Positions 8,304-17,560 of a stretch of 64,000 nucleotides of DNA are shown here, one piece after another. The translations under genes and the position numbers were made by a program. Position 1 is the stretch's first letter. Every line of letters begins with the position of its first letter. The notes below the pieces were generated by a model. It did not search any database and had not been told where the DNA came from. It worked only from the letters and a program-made list of their open reading frames with translations. The DNA comes from Aquimarina sp. ERC-38 (GTDB lineage Bacteria; Bacteroidota; Bacteroidia; Flavobacteriales; Flavobacteriaceae): the NCBI RefSeq assembly GCF_026222555.1, contig NZ_CP098511.1, positions 3,267,501-3,331,500 on the forward strand, read 5' to 3'.

Positions 8304-9200
8304 ATGAACTGGGAACAAGCTGTTAAAGATTTTACTTCTTACCTCACGATTGAAAGAGGACTATCTAAAAATTCTATTGATAATTACCAATATGATATCT
8401 ATAAATTGGTCAAATATCTAAAGCAGCACCAAATTAAAACGGTTCCGGTAACAATCAATAAAGAAGTATTACAGCAGTTTATTTATACGATTGCTAAAGA
8501 GGTCAACGCACGATCTCAATCCCGAATCATATCGGGCTTAAAAGGGTTTTTTAACTATTTGCAGTTTGAAGATTATCGAAATGATAATCCTATGGACTTA
8601 ATCACTACCCCTAAAATAGGAAGAAAACTACCGGATACACTTTCTACTGAAGAAATAGATATCCTAATTAGTAAAATTGATCTGAGTAAAGCCGAAGGAG
8701 AGCGAAACCGGGCGATGATTGAAACGCTTTACGGATGCGGGCTCAGGGTTAGTGAACTTATTAATCTAAAACTTTCCGGTTTATTTTTTGAAGAAGGTTT
8801 CATTAGCGTTATCGGAAAAGGTAACAAACAACGATTGGTTCCGGTGGCTCCTGTTACCGTAAAATATATTGACATCTATAAGAACCAAATTCGGTCACAT
8901 ATTACTATTGCCAATGGTCATGAGGATATTCTTTTCTTAAACCGAAGGGGGAAACAACTTACACGGGCTATGATCTTTACTATTGTTAAGAATCTGGCTA
9001 CTAAAGCTAATTTTAATAAAAATATAAGTCCACATACTTTCAGGCATTCTTTTGCTACGCATTTGTTAGAAAATGGAGCGGATTTACAGGCAATACAACT
9101 AATGTTAGGACACGAAAGCATTACCACTACTGAAATTTACATGCACGTAGATAAAAGTCACCTTACCGAAGTCATTAATACATTCCATCCTCGGAGGTAG
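8304..9200 (+). CDS. xerD: Tyrosine recombinase, XerD type
   Basis: This 298-residue site-specific recombinase has the expected XerC/D size. Residues 1-95 are the core-binding SAM-like domain (YLTIERGLSKNSIDNYQYD). The catalytic domain carries R148 (YGCGLRVSEL), K172 (GKGNKQR), H244 and R247 (HTFRHSFATH), H270 (LGHESI) and the nucleophile Y279 (TTTEIYMHVD). Its usual role is resolving chromosome dimers at dif with a second Xer protein. Its place near aroQ suggests the chromosomal housekeeping copy rather than a phage integrase, although an inverted family C cluster starts 58 bp beyond its stop. Confidence 0.92.
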   Translation: MNWEQAVKDFTSYLTIERGLSKNSIDNYQYDIYKLVKYLKQHQIKTVPVTINKEVLQQFIYTIAKEVNARSQSRIISGLKGFFNYLQFEDYRNDNPMDLITTPKIGRKLPDTLSTEEIDILISKIDLSKAEGERNRAMIETLYGCGLRVSELINLKLSGLFFEEGFISVIGKGNKQRLVPVAPVTVKYIDIYKNQIRSHITIANGHEDILFLNRRGKQLTRAMIFTIVKNLATKANFNKNISPHTFRHSFATHLLENGADLQAIQLMLGHESITTTEIYMHVDKSHLTEVINTFHPRR

Positions 9201-9257
9201 TTGGTGGACTTTATTAGTTGATGGTTTTTAGTTGTCCGTTGATAGTTTACATTATGA

Positions 9258-9854
9258 TCTCTCGTACCTCATGCACTCGATGTGACGTTTCTGTTTAATG
9301 GAGCTATTTGTAATATTACCGTCAGGTCGAGTGGCAAAATTGAGGAACGAAATTTTGTTGTATCGAGACCTTGGTGAATTATACCTTTTACTTTTCATAG
9401 TAAAAACATCTCGATACACGCTCATGCTTCGCGCACTCAATGTGACGTTGTGTTTTATACAACTACATATAATTTTATCGTCGGGTCGAGTGGCAAAATT
9501 GAGGAACGAAATTTTGTTGTATCGAGACCTTGGTGAACTGAAATACTTACTTTCATAGCATAAACATCTCGATACACGCTCATGCTTCGCGCACTCGATG
9601 TGACGTTGTGCTTTATATAATTTTGTCGTCAGGTCGAGTGGTTTTATTCTGAAGAATGAAGAATAAAATTGTATCGAGACCTTAGTAAATTATCCCTCTT
9701 ACTTTCATAGCACAAACATCTCGATACACGCTCGTACCTCGCGCACTCGATGTGACGTTTCGGTTAATCAAATCTATTTATAATGTTACCATCGGGTCGA
9801 GTGGCAAAATTGGGCGTCTCGATACACGTTCGTACCTCACGCACTTGATGTGAC
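9258..9854 (-). repeat. Cluster of five family C repeats, inverted relative to 3740-4350
   Basis: Five copies of the motif occur here in reverse orientation (CATCTCGATACACGCTC, then a GCGCACTCGATGTGAC end), starting near 9259 (truncated), 9408, 9566, 9717 and 9815. They alternate with GGTCGAGTGGCAAAATTGAG blocks. It fills the 694-bp gap between xerD and the M1 peptidase. With the first cluster it forms long, imperfect inverted repeats around about 4.9 kb. Confidence 0.85.
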
Positions 9855-9894
9855 GTTTTTACCTATAAAATGAGAAATTTCAATAATCTTATCT

Positions 9895-11523
9895 CTACAA
9901 ACCTACCTCCTCAACCTCTATATAAAATCCCGGATCGACTTTAAATTCAGTTGCGCGCACTAGAAGGGATTGCCAATCTGCGGTGGGTGTGATCCATAGT
10001 TCTTTACCGTCTATAATAATTTTAACAGGTATGGTAAATCCTGGTACAACCGATGTAAATTTATACTGAATATGATCTTTTTCTTTTTTGTAAGATAGTA
10101 CCGGAATATCCGTAGTTCGTAAGTATTGATCGAAAAAAGGTTTTAATGATAAACCGGATTCTTTTATAATATAATTTTCTATTTCCTCAGAAGTGACGGT
10201 TTTATGGTAAAAAGTTGTATTTAAACCTCTTAAGATAGCACGCCATTTTTCGTCATCATTGATCATTTGCCGTAGGGTATGTAAAACATTTGCTCCTTTA
10301 TAATACATATCTCCTGATCCTTCCTGATTGACTCCATAAGGTCCAATCATAGGTTTATCGTTTAAGATTTTTTTGCGGGTACCGATTACGTAAGCGGCAG
10401 ATGCTTCTTTACCATAATAATAGTCTAAAAATAAATTTTCGGAATACGCTGTAAAGCCTTCATGAACCCACATATCCGCGGCGTCCTTGTAAGTGATATT
10501 ATTGGCAAACCATTCATGACCGGATTCGTGGATTATAATAAAGTCAAATTTTAACCCCCAACCGGTACCTGATAAATCCGTACCTAAATAGCCATTTGTA
10601 TACCGATTTCCGTAAGTGACAGAACTTTGATGTTCCATACCTAAATAGGGAGCTTCGACCAGTTTAAAACTATCTTCGTAAAAAGGGTAGGGACCAAACC
10701 AGTGTTCAAAAGCTTCCATCATTTTGGGTGCATCTTTAAATTGTTTTTTTGCTTTGGCTTTATTGTAACTAAGTACGTAATAATCCATATCCAAAACCCC
10801 TTTTTCCCCTTGATATTTTTCACCAAAATGAACATAATCTCCAACATTAATATTTACGCCATAATTATTAATCGGATTGCTTACAAACCAATGAAACGTT
10901 GTTTTTCCATCTTTATGCTTCTCGGTTTTTCGAAGCCTTCCGTTTGATACATTCATAAAACCTTTGGGTACTTTAACACTAATCAACATGCTGTCTACTT
11001 CATCATACATATGGTCTTTGTTAGGCCACCATACACTAGCCCCTAATCCCTGGCAAGAAGATGCTACAAATGCTTTTCCGTTTTTATCTTTAGTCCAGGA
11101 GATACCCCCATCCCAGGGAGCCCGAACGGCTTCCCTTGGTTTTCCTTCGTAAAAAACAGTAATACTATCCAGCGCATTTAATTTAGGAGTATCCGGAAGT
11201 GTGATAAAATGTGCATTTATCTCAGAAGTTACTGGTAATTCTTTTCCTCGCTGTACTACTTTGGTAATTTGTAAAGGAGGTTGAAGGTCAATCTGCATAA
11301 CCAAATTTGGATTCAGTACTTTATAATGCACCGTATTTTTACCGACAATTGTTTTTTGGTCAGGGTTTACTTCAATATCCAGATGGTAATAGGTAAGGTC
11401 CCACCATTCCCGTTCGGGAGTAATAGATCCTCTTAAGGTGTCCTGTCTAGTAAAGTTTTTTTGTTGCGAAAAACAGGTAAAAAAACTAAAACAACATCCG
11501 ATTAGAATAAAATATTTCTTCAC
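9895..11523 (-). CDS. M1-family metallopeptidase, secreted
   Basis: From the GTG at 11523 the protein has 542 residues. It begins with a signal peptide (MKKYFILIGCCFSFFTCFS, cut before QQ); a TTG ten codons upstream would only blur this signal. The gluzincin catalytic set is present: GMEH near 295, the zinc motif HESGHEW (H332, E333, H336) and the third ligand E355 in MWVHEGFTAYSE. It is shorter than full aminopeptidase N and ends after a small beta domain, as in many Bacteroidota M1 proteins. The likely role is trimming of peptides in the periplasm or outside the cell. It follows the M28 peptidase in the same direction. Confidence 0.9.
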   Translation of the reverse strand: MKKYFILIGCCFSFFTCFSQQKNFTRQDTLRGSITPEREWWDLTYYHLDIEVNPDQKTIVGKNTVHYKVLNPNLVMQIDLQPPLQITKVVQRGKELPVTSEINAHFITLPDTPKLNALDSITVFYEGKPREAVRAPWDGGISWTKDKNGKAFVASSCQGLGASVWWPNKDHMYDEVDSMLISVKVPKGFMNVSNGRLRKTEKHKDGKTTFHWFVSNPINNYGVNINVGDYVHFGEKYQGEKGVLDMDYYVLSYNKAKAKKQFKDAPKMMEAFEHWFGPYPFYEDSFKLVEAPYLGMEHQSSVTYGNRYTNGYLGTDLSGTGWGLKFDFIIIHESGHEWFANNITYKDAADMWVHEGFTAYSENLFLDYYYGKEASAAYVIGTRKKILNDKPMIGPYGVNQEGSGDMYYKGANVLHTLRQMINDDEKWRAILRGLNTTFYHKTVTSEEIENYIIKESGLSLKPFFDQYLRTTDIPVLSYKKEKDHIQYKFTSVVPGFTIPVKIIIDGKELWITPTADWQSLLVRATEFKVDPGFYIEVEEVGL

Positions 11524-11687
11524 GATTAAAAAGTTAAGTTTGTATGAGATCAAAAATAGTTCCTAAACTGATTCTAAGCTTATCATTTTTTAAAAAGAAG
11601 AAATTATACTGTTGCTTAGCAGTTTCTTTGAATGATAGATACCTAAAGAAGTTGACAACGATATTAGAACAGCGTACATAATTACCA

Positions 11688-13028
11688 CTACTCCCTAAAA
11701 ACTTCGGAAGGAAATACAACCGGGCTTTCAAAACCATTAGTTCCTACCGTAGAAATTCCGAAGAAATAATTGTCAATTACAATTCCATCTAAGGTAAATT
11801 GAGTTTTGTCTCCTACAAACCGACTGTGATCCCAGGTAGGGCTGGTTGTATCTCGCCAATAGATTTTGTAACCTTTAACCCCGGAATTACCTGCTTTTTC
11901 CCATTTAAATTTAGCGCTGGGTTCTACGATTCCACCAATTTTTACGTTTTTAGGTGCCGGAGGTGCCCAGGCAAGACTTGCCAGATTAATTGCATTGACC
12001 GCTGTTAATTTGGCAGCATATTCAAAATTGACGTGCTCTACCGTATCTCCGTAATCTATTCCGTTTTCGGTACGGATATCCTGATGCTGTTGGGTATAGT
12101 TTTCATGAGCTTCCATAATCCGAATTCCGGCGAAGCCCAGATCATTAAAAGGTTTATGATGACCGCCACGACCAAATCGATCCAGGCGGTAGATCATCAT
12201 GGGTTTCATCTCAGGCATATAAGTTTTTACATTACCATGCACATACCTTGCCAGTTGTCGGGAAATTCCGTCCACCTCTCCGCCATAATAACGACGTGCT
12301 TTGCGTTGCTTTTCTGTTTCGGTGGGATTGGTAGGTTCAGAAAATATTCTAAAGCTGCGATTGTCAATAACTCCGTCCACTCCTTTAATATTTCCGATCA
12401 TATCATTGTTTAAAATACCAATAATATCCCAGCCATTTTCTTTAGCATATTTGGCTAATCCGGCACCGCCAAACAACCCTTGTTCTTCTCCTGATAGTCC
12501 TACGTATAAGATACTACTTTCAAACTGATATTTTGATAAAATCCGGGCAGCTTCCATGGTTCCCGCCATACCGCTGGCATTATCGTTAGCTCCTGGCGCG
12601 TCAGTCGTAAAATCCATGGTATCACTAGCTCGTGAATCAATATCCCCACTCATGATAACAAAGCGGTTCGGATATTTAGTTCCTTTTTGTATGGCTAAAA
12701 CATTAACTACCCAAGCATCTTTGGGTATACGGGTTCCCATATCTTTAGTAACAAAATCTTTTTGATACGAAACCTGTAAACAGTTGTTACAATTCTTAGA
12801 GATAGTTTCAAATTCGGATTTAATCCAGCGTCTAGCCGCGCCAATCCCCCGGGTTTCTGAAACTGTATCACTAAAGGTGTTACGAGTACCAAAATCGGCA
12901 AGTTTTTTAATATCTTTTTCAATTCGATCTGCAGAAACCGAATCAATGATTGCATAGATTTTAGGATTGGTTTGCGCAAAGGTGGTAAGTATACTAAAAA
13001 TACAAGTGAAGTAAAGAATTGATCTCAT
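11688..13028 (-). CDS. M28-family zinc aminopeptidase with C-terminal FnIII-like domain, secreted
   Basis: This 446-residue protein has a signal peptide (MRSILYFTCIFSILTTFA, cut before QT). The M28 domain spans about 20-345 and shows the zinc/catalytic segments MSGDIDSRAS, PGANDNASGMAG (bridging Asp), YVGLSGEEQGLFGG (general base and ligand Glu) and LNNDMIGN. The last 90 residues (from PPAPKNVKIGG) resemble a fibronectin type III domain that often precedes secretion or binding modules. It lies 164 bp upstream of the M1 peptidase gene on the same strand, so the two may supply complementary exopeptidases. Its upstream region now ends in the IS256-like insertion. Confidence 0.9.
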   Translation of the reverse strand: MRSILYFTCIFSILTTFAQTNPKIYAIIDSVSADRIEKDIKKLADFGTRNTFSDTVSETRGIGAARRWIKSEFETISKNCNNCLQVSYQKDFVTKDMGTRIPKDAWVVNVLAIQKGTKYPNRFVIMSGDIDSRASDTMDFTTDAPGANDNASGMAGTMEAARILSKYQFESSILYVGLSGEEQGLFGGAGLAKYAKENGWDIIGILNNDMIGNIKGVDGVIDNRSFRIFSEPTNPTETEKQRKARRYYGGEVDGISRQLARYVHGNVKTYMPEMKPMMIYRLDRFGRGGHHKPFNDLGFAGIRIMEAHENYTQQHQDIRTENGIDYGDTVEHVNFEYAAKLTAVNAINLASLAWAPPAPKNVKIGGIVEPSAKFKWEKAGNSGVKGYKIYWRDTTSPTWDHSRFVGDKTQFTLDGIVIDNYFFGISTVGTNGFESPVVFPSEVFRE

Positions 13029-13209
13029 TGTGCTATTTTAAAGCTGGTAATTTAGGTATTAATTTGAAGTAGCTGATTTTTGTTTAGATAATTATAACAG
13101 AAATAGGGGTGGATACATAAAAGTTGAGTTTTTACTACGTATTTATCTAATGAGAGTGTAAACTGTACTCTGTCTGATTAAAATTTTAGTTTAATTTTAA
13201 TGAGATATT

Positions 13210-13734
13210 ATGACAACACAAGAACAACAAGAATTAGAGAAGAAGGCACTAGAGCAATTCATGTCTGGTAAGAGTCTTTTTAGTAAAGATGGTGCTTTTG
13301 CACCAATGCTTAAAAGTTTTATTGAGAAGGCTTTAGCGTCTGAGATGGAAGGTCACCTGGACGATGTTGAACGTTCCAAAGGAAACAAACGTAATGGCAA
13401 GGGCAAGAAGACCATCAAGAGCGGTTTTGGGACTTTTGATATTGAAACCCCTCAAGATCGTCTCAGTAGCTTTGAACCAGAGCTGGTCAAAAAGCGGCAA
13501 AGTATCCTGGCAGACAACCTTTCAGATAAAATAATCGGTCTCTATGGCCTGGGGATGAGCTACCGTGATATCTCTTCACACATCAAAGAGATGTACGACA
13601 CAGAGATCTCCCATACCGTGCTAAGCCAGATTACAGATAAGATCATTCCGGATGTAAAAGCATGGCAGAACCGTCCTCTAGAACCTTTATACTGCATCGT
13701 CTGGTTAGATGCTATGCACTACAAGGTTAAAGTA
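13210..13734 (+). pseudogene. IS256-family (mutator-type) transposase, 5' part
   Basis: The first 175 codons of the transposase are intact. They include the N-terminal region (KSFIEKALASEMEGHLDD), the GLGMSYRDISSHIKEMY segment and the first catalytic Asp in IVWLDAMHYKVK. The frame then runs into the inserted IS21 element and stops at 13791 after foreign codons. The second half resumes in the same frame at 16278. Joining the halves without the extra target copy gives a continuous protein of about 435 residues, which shows that the insertion is the only lesion. Confidence 0.93.
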
Positions 13735-13806
13735 TGTTTATTTCAACTGAAAAGTATACCACTATTTCATTTCAAAAGTATACCATTTTAAATTAAATAT
13801 CAATGG

Positions 13807-13847
13807 TACTTTAGTTCCCTGGGGGGTACCCCCAGGGAACTAAAGTA
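13807..13847. terminator. Very strong hairpin in the IS21 left end
   Basis: A perfect 19-bp stem (TACTTTAGTTCCCTGGGGG and its complement) encloses the loop GTA. It lies 33 bp downstream of the istB stop and inside the left terminus. No long T-run follows on either strand. It could block transcription entering or leaving the element, or shield istAB messages from invading transcripts. Confidence 0.6.
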
Positions 13848-13879
13848 AGGTGGTGCCCGGATGTGATTTTTTTCTTTTT

Positions 13880-14635
13880 TCATTGACCCATCATTTGTTT
13901 GGTTTCTTTTAATCGGTAGGATTCTCCATTCATATTAATAAGATGTGCTTTATGGGTTAGCCGGTCCACTAAGGCAGCCGTGAGTACGGGATCACCGAAA
14001 ATCTCTTCCCAACGTTCAAATCCCAGATTGGTAGTAATAATGGTTGATTTACGTCCTGCTCTTAAAGAGAGGTGATTAAATAAGAGTTCCGATCCTTCTT
14101 TATCGAAGGAGACATACCCAAACTCGTCACAGATGACCAGATCGTACTTCTCAAAGCGGGCTTCCATTACTTTTAAGTTGCGCTGGGAGTGCGATTCTCG
14201 TATTTGTGTCAATAGTTTATGTACGGTGGTGAACAGCACTTTATACCCTTGCAGGCAGGCCTTTAGTCCCAGACCCACAGCAATATGGGTTTTACCCGTT
14301 CCGGGATTACCTGCCAGTATTATATTTTGTCCGGATTCTATAAAGTCAAGACGTTCCAATAGCGGTAGTTTCTCCATGGCACCGGTAGGTAATTGATCTC
14401 TGACCAGTTCATTTAGATACATTTTTGAAGGAAAATTAGCCTGTCTAATATGGAATTTCTTACGATTCTCTATCCGCCCTTCATACTCCCGCTCCATGAG
14501 TTGTAAAAGGAAGTGTTCGTAATCCATCCCTTCCATGGCAGCCTCTTTGGCCAGTTGGCTAAAGTCTCTTCTAAATACGGGCAACCGTAATTCTTTGCTG
14601 TAATCCACTATACGCTGATTGATTGTTTTATTCAT
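13880..14635 (-). CDS. istB: IS21-family helper ATPase IstB
   Basis: This 251-residue AAA+ protein assists the IstA transposase by selecting and remodelling target DNA. The Walker A motif GNPGTGKTH lies near residues 109-117, and the Walker B segment LVICDEFGYVSFD near 170. Length and motifs are typical. It starts 6 bp after the istA stop, and the gene pair is complete. Confidence 0.95.
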   Translation of the reverse strand: MNKTINQRIVDYSKELRLPVFRRDFSQLAKEAAMEGMDYEHFLLQLMEREYEGRIENRKKFHIRQANFPSKMYLNELVRDQLPTGAMEKLPLLERLDFIESGQNIILAGNPGTGKTHIAVGLGLKACLQGYKVLFTTVHKLLTQIRESHSQRNLKVMEARFEKYDLVICDEFGYVSFDKEGSELLFNHLSLRAGRKSTIITTNLGFERWEEIFGDPVLTAALVDRLTHKAHLINMNGESYRLKETKQMMGQ

Positions 14636-14641
14636 CGATTT

Positions 14642-16177
14642 TTAATTTAGTAACGCTGATAGTTGTTGAAGTTGTGATTGGGCCATAGTAGTAATTTGAG
14701 TGGGTACCAGGGGCTCATCTTGCTGCTCTTGCTTATTGCCCAGCACTGCTTTTATCTTTTCCACAGTAAGTTTCTTTATCGGGCTTTGGGTAAGCTGGTT
14801 CACTACTTGTTCTAGTTTTTCATGGGTAATTTTATGTGCTCGGCAATAAATCAAAAGGTCAATAAAGCCTCGCGCTTCCCCTGTAAAATGGGTTCGATAG
14901 AGCTGTTTTAAGTACTCTGAACTTGCCAGGGCTATACTTCCCGGAAGGGCCCTAGGCTTGCGTTTAAAAGTGTCCAGATAATGGTCGATTTTTATGACCC
15001 ATTGGTGTTTGTGGTAGCTTCGTTTATGAATGGCTACTTTTTGATTATCGTGATAAAGCCATAACTCGTGGCTCATAATCTTAACATCTACAAAACGGCC
15101 CACTAAATGATCTGCTACGGAATACCGGTTGGTTTTGTAGCTTACCGTAGCGTATTTATCTACTCTGAGCTGAATTTGTTCAAAGCAGCGCAATCTTATC
15201 GGTGCTACTTTTAGAGCGTTTTTTTCCTGATCAAATAATTCATTAGCAGTCTTCCCGGTAAGTTGTTGTTTGGTATTATTAAGCCTTGCTATGGTATTAG
15301 ATAGCCAAGTATTGGCTTCCTTAAAATTGGTGAAGCTAGATTTTACACCAAAACTCTTACGGCGAATGTATTCCACGCTGCGTTCCACATGCCCCTTTTC
15401 ATTACCCCGATAGCTATTGCAAAAGCGGTGGCTGAACTGATAGTGCCCGCGTAATTGCAGTAAAGCCTGGGTAGGTTCCTTCTGATATGGACCAACGAAC
15501 TTAGCTACTGCTACCCGCATATTATCGTAAACCATTTCTTTGTAAACACCACCTACCTGTGCAAAGAACGCTACGTGAGTTTCCATAAAGGCTAGTGTGT
15601 CCTGGCGCTGATAGATAGCGGCAAAGCGATAATTGCTGTAGGCCGCTGTAAAAACAGCAAGTTGCAGACGGGTCAGCTTTCCATCTATATAGAGCTTGAT
15701 CTCTCCCCAATCAAACTCGCAAACATCACCTGGGGTATACGCTTGACGGATAAAAGCTTCCTTAGGTACTTTTTTTCCTTGTTTTTCTTTAATGTAATTA
15801 CACACGGTAGTGTAGCCAATAATAATGCCTTGCTCCTGCAAAAGAGAGTGGATATCACACTTTTTAAGCAACTGCTTTCTTAGTCCCTGCTGCCTTTTCT
15901 TTTCATTAGACAACAATAACGCATCGATGACCTGTTGAACCTCTAGGGTGAGTTTTAATCTGCCACGCTTCTCCTTACTATAGCTTGGAGGGGTCGATAA
16001 AAATTGAGCCATTACTTCCTCACAAGGCAAACCCGATTGCAATCCAGATTCAAATTGGGTAATATATTTCTTTACCGTTTTTCTGCTAATTCCAAGCTCA
16101 TTGCTTATAGCTCGTTGACTTTTACCCTCACGGTAACTCTTTATTATAATTTCCTGTTTTGTATACATACTTATCAT
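14642..16177 (-). CDS. istA: IS21-family transposase IstA
   Basis: This 511-residue DDE transposase has an N-terminal helix-turn-helix (SYREGKSQRAISNELGISRKT, residues about 9-30) and a catalytic core. The first Asp is in VCEFDWGEIKLYID, the second in MVYDNMRVAV, and the glutamate is expected in the GNEKGHVERSVEY segment. The C-terminal half carries the Mu-type beta-barrel domain. No frameshift or stop is seen, so the protein should be functional together with istB. Confidence 0.95.
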   Translation of the reverse strand: MISMYTKQEIIIKSYREGKSQRAISNELGISRKTVKKYITQFESGLQSGLPCEEVMAQFLSTPPSYSKEKRGRLKLTLEVQQVIDALLLSNEKKRQQGLRKQLLKKCDIHSLLQEQGIIIGYTTVCNYIKEKQGKKVPKEAFIRQAYTPGDVCEFDWGEIKLYIDGKLTRLQLAVFTAAYSNYRFAAIYQRQDTLAFMETHVAFFAQVGGVYKEMVYDNMRVAVAKFVGPYQKEPTQALLQLRGHYQFSHRFCNSYRGNEKGHVERSVEYIRRKSFGVKSSFTNFKEANTWLSNTIARLNNTKQQLTGKTANELFDQEKNALKVAPIRLRCFEQIQLRVDKYATVSYKTNRYSVADHLVGRFVDVKIMSHELWLYHDNQKVAIHKRSYHKHQWVIKIDHYLDTFKRKPRALPGSIALASSEYLKQLYRTHFTGEARGFIDLLIYCRAHKITHEKLEQVVNQLTQSPIKKLTVEKIKAVLGNKQEQQDEPLVPTQITTMAQSQLQQLSALLN

Positions 16178-16277
16178 TTTCTAGACATCTCTATTGAAAT
16201 GTCCAAGTTGGTAATAAGTGGTATACTTTTAAATTGAAATATGGGGTAGTTTTATTTTAATATATACAGTTAAAGTA

Positions 16278-17060
16278 GAAGGGAAGATCGTTCACAAGGC
16301 ACTTTACAACATCTTGGGAATTAACAAAGAGGGGCAAAAAGAAATACTAGGGATATACTTATCTGAGAGCGAAGGTGCTAACTTCTGGTTGCAGGTACTT
16401 ACCGACCTTAACAATAGGGGGCTTGAAGATATTTTGATAGCCTGTACCGATAACCTAAAAGGATTTACTAATGCGATACTCGGTGTTTTCCCCAAAGCTG
16501 AGGTTCAACTTTGTATCGTTCACCAAATACGTAACTCCTTAAAGTATATAGCTTCAAAGGATCAAAAGGAATTTATGAAAGACCTTAAAAAAGTCTATCG
16601 GGCAACAAATAAACAAGTGGCAGAGGATGAACTGGAAAAGCTATCGGGCAAGTGGGAAGAAAAATATCCGGTAGTCATTCAAAGTTGGCAAAACAACTGG
16701 GAGCATCTATCACAGTACTTTAAGTATACAGCACCTATCAGAAAAATCATCTATACCACCAACGCTGTAGAGGGGTACCATCGCCAGGTACGCAAAGTAA
16801 CCAAGACCAAGGGTGCCTTTACAAATGATATGGCACTGCTCAAGCTCGTTTACCTTGCTACGATGAACATCCAGAAAAAGTGGACAAGCCCTCTGCACAA
16901 CTGGAGCTCTACCATACAGCAACTTTATATTATCTTTGAGGGTAGGATAGACCTGGATATTGGTAAAAACCAATCAAAACGTGTCGCTGACGCTAGGTCG
17001 CATTCCAAAATCAGTCGAAAACAAGTTTCGACTAATTTTGAAATGGATAAGAAAAAATAA
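16278..17060 (+). pseudogene. IS256-family transposase, 3' part
   Basis: These 260 codons continue the frame broken at 13734. They contain the second catalytic Asp (LIACTDNLKGFTNAI), the IVHQIRNSLKYI segment and the catalytic Glu (TTNAVEGYHRQVRK). An in-frame ATG does not occur until well inside and the first Asp is on the other fragment, so this part alone cannot be active. The stop lies 27 bp before the right terminus. Confidence 0.93.
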
Positions 17061-17086
17061 CTCAGACAGAGTTTAATTTACACTAC

Positions 17087-17554
17087 CTATCTAATTGATA
17101 AAAGCTTTTCATAATCATATTTTTCATAGTCTTTAGCTTTTTGTTTCCTTAATTTGACCAACTCATTTTTTACTTGTACTCTATACCAATACTCCGGGTT
17201 CGTTCTGGAAAAGGAACTTATTTTTAAAACAATATCAGGATTTAATTTTCTTTTTCCAGTTAGGTACGTATGTAAATTACTGTCCTTCATACCAAAATAT
17301 TTAGCCAAATCTTTTTTAGTAATTCCAAGTACTTTTAGATACATTTTGATAAAATCCAATATATTGATAACCTTATCTTCGTCAATGGATTCTTTCTCGA
17401 TATAATCTTCTAATTTGTACTGGATAGAAAGAAGTTTGTTTCTAATTTTTCTTTCTTTTGATTGATTTTCAGAATGTTGTTTAACAAAAGTATTGATACT
17501 ATTTAATTTTTCTTCATTCCAAATATTTTCAGGTTTAATTTCTCTTTCCTTCAT
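17087..17554 (-). CDS. XRE/HigA-like HTH protein, probable antitoxin of the GNAT pair
   Basis: This 155-residue protein has a charged, probably helical N-terminal half and an XRE-type helix-turn-helix around residues 75-125 (GITKKDLAKYFGMKDSNLHT, GKRKLNP). A HigA-like motif follows (SRTNPEYWYRVQVKNEL). It starts 6 bp after the GNAT-like gene on the same strand, the arrangement of a toxin-antitoxin operon with the antitoxin second. The IS256-like element ends exactly at its stop codon: the TAG is built from TA of the target duplication and G of the element, where the uninterrupted locus would have read TAA. The protein is therefore unchanged. Confidence 0.75.
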   Translation of the reverse strand: MKEREIKPENIWNEEKLNSINTFVKQHSENQSKERKIRNKLLSIQYKLEDYIEKESIDEDKVINILDFIKMYLKVLGITKKDLAKYFGMKDSNLHTYLTGKRKLNPDIVLKISSFSRTNPEYWYRVQVKNELVKLRKQKAKDYEKYDYEKLLSIR

Positions 17555-17560
17555 AACTAT

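Larger units (their letters stand above)
13735..16268 (-). mobile_element. IS21-family element (istA-istB)
   Basis: The 2534-bp element starts TGTTTATTTCAACTGAAAAG and its other end, reversed, reads TGTATATATTAAAATAAAAC. The match continues for about 50 bp, including repeated AAAAGTATACCA blocks as is usual for IS21 termini. It is flanked by the 9-bp duplication GTTAAAGTA (13726-13734 and 16269-16277). Both transposition genes are intact, so the element may still be active. It lies inside the IS256-like transposase and is therefore the younger insertion. Confidence 0.93.
13152..17087 (+). mobile_element. IS256-family element, interrupted by an IS21-family element
   Basis: The ends are imperfect inverted repeats of about 26 bp (left GAGAGTGTAAACTG, then CTCTGTCTGA; right, reversed, GGTAGTGTAAATT, then CTCTGTCTGA). 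They are flanked by the 8-bp direct repeat TATCTAAT (13144-13151 and 17088-17095). Removing the inner IS21 element and one copy of its 9-bp target duplication leaves 1393 bp, a usual size for IS256 elements. The interrupted transposase makes this copy non-autonomous. Confidence 0.92.

Noticed and set aside
12033..12528. Plus-strand frames over the M28 peptidase gene
   Set aside because: They are antisense to a well-supported gene and have no recognisable domain.
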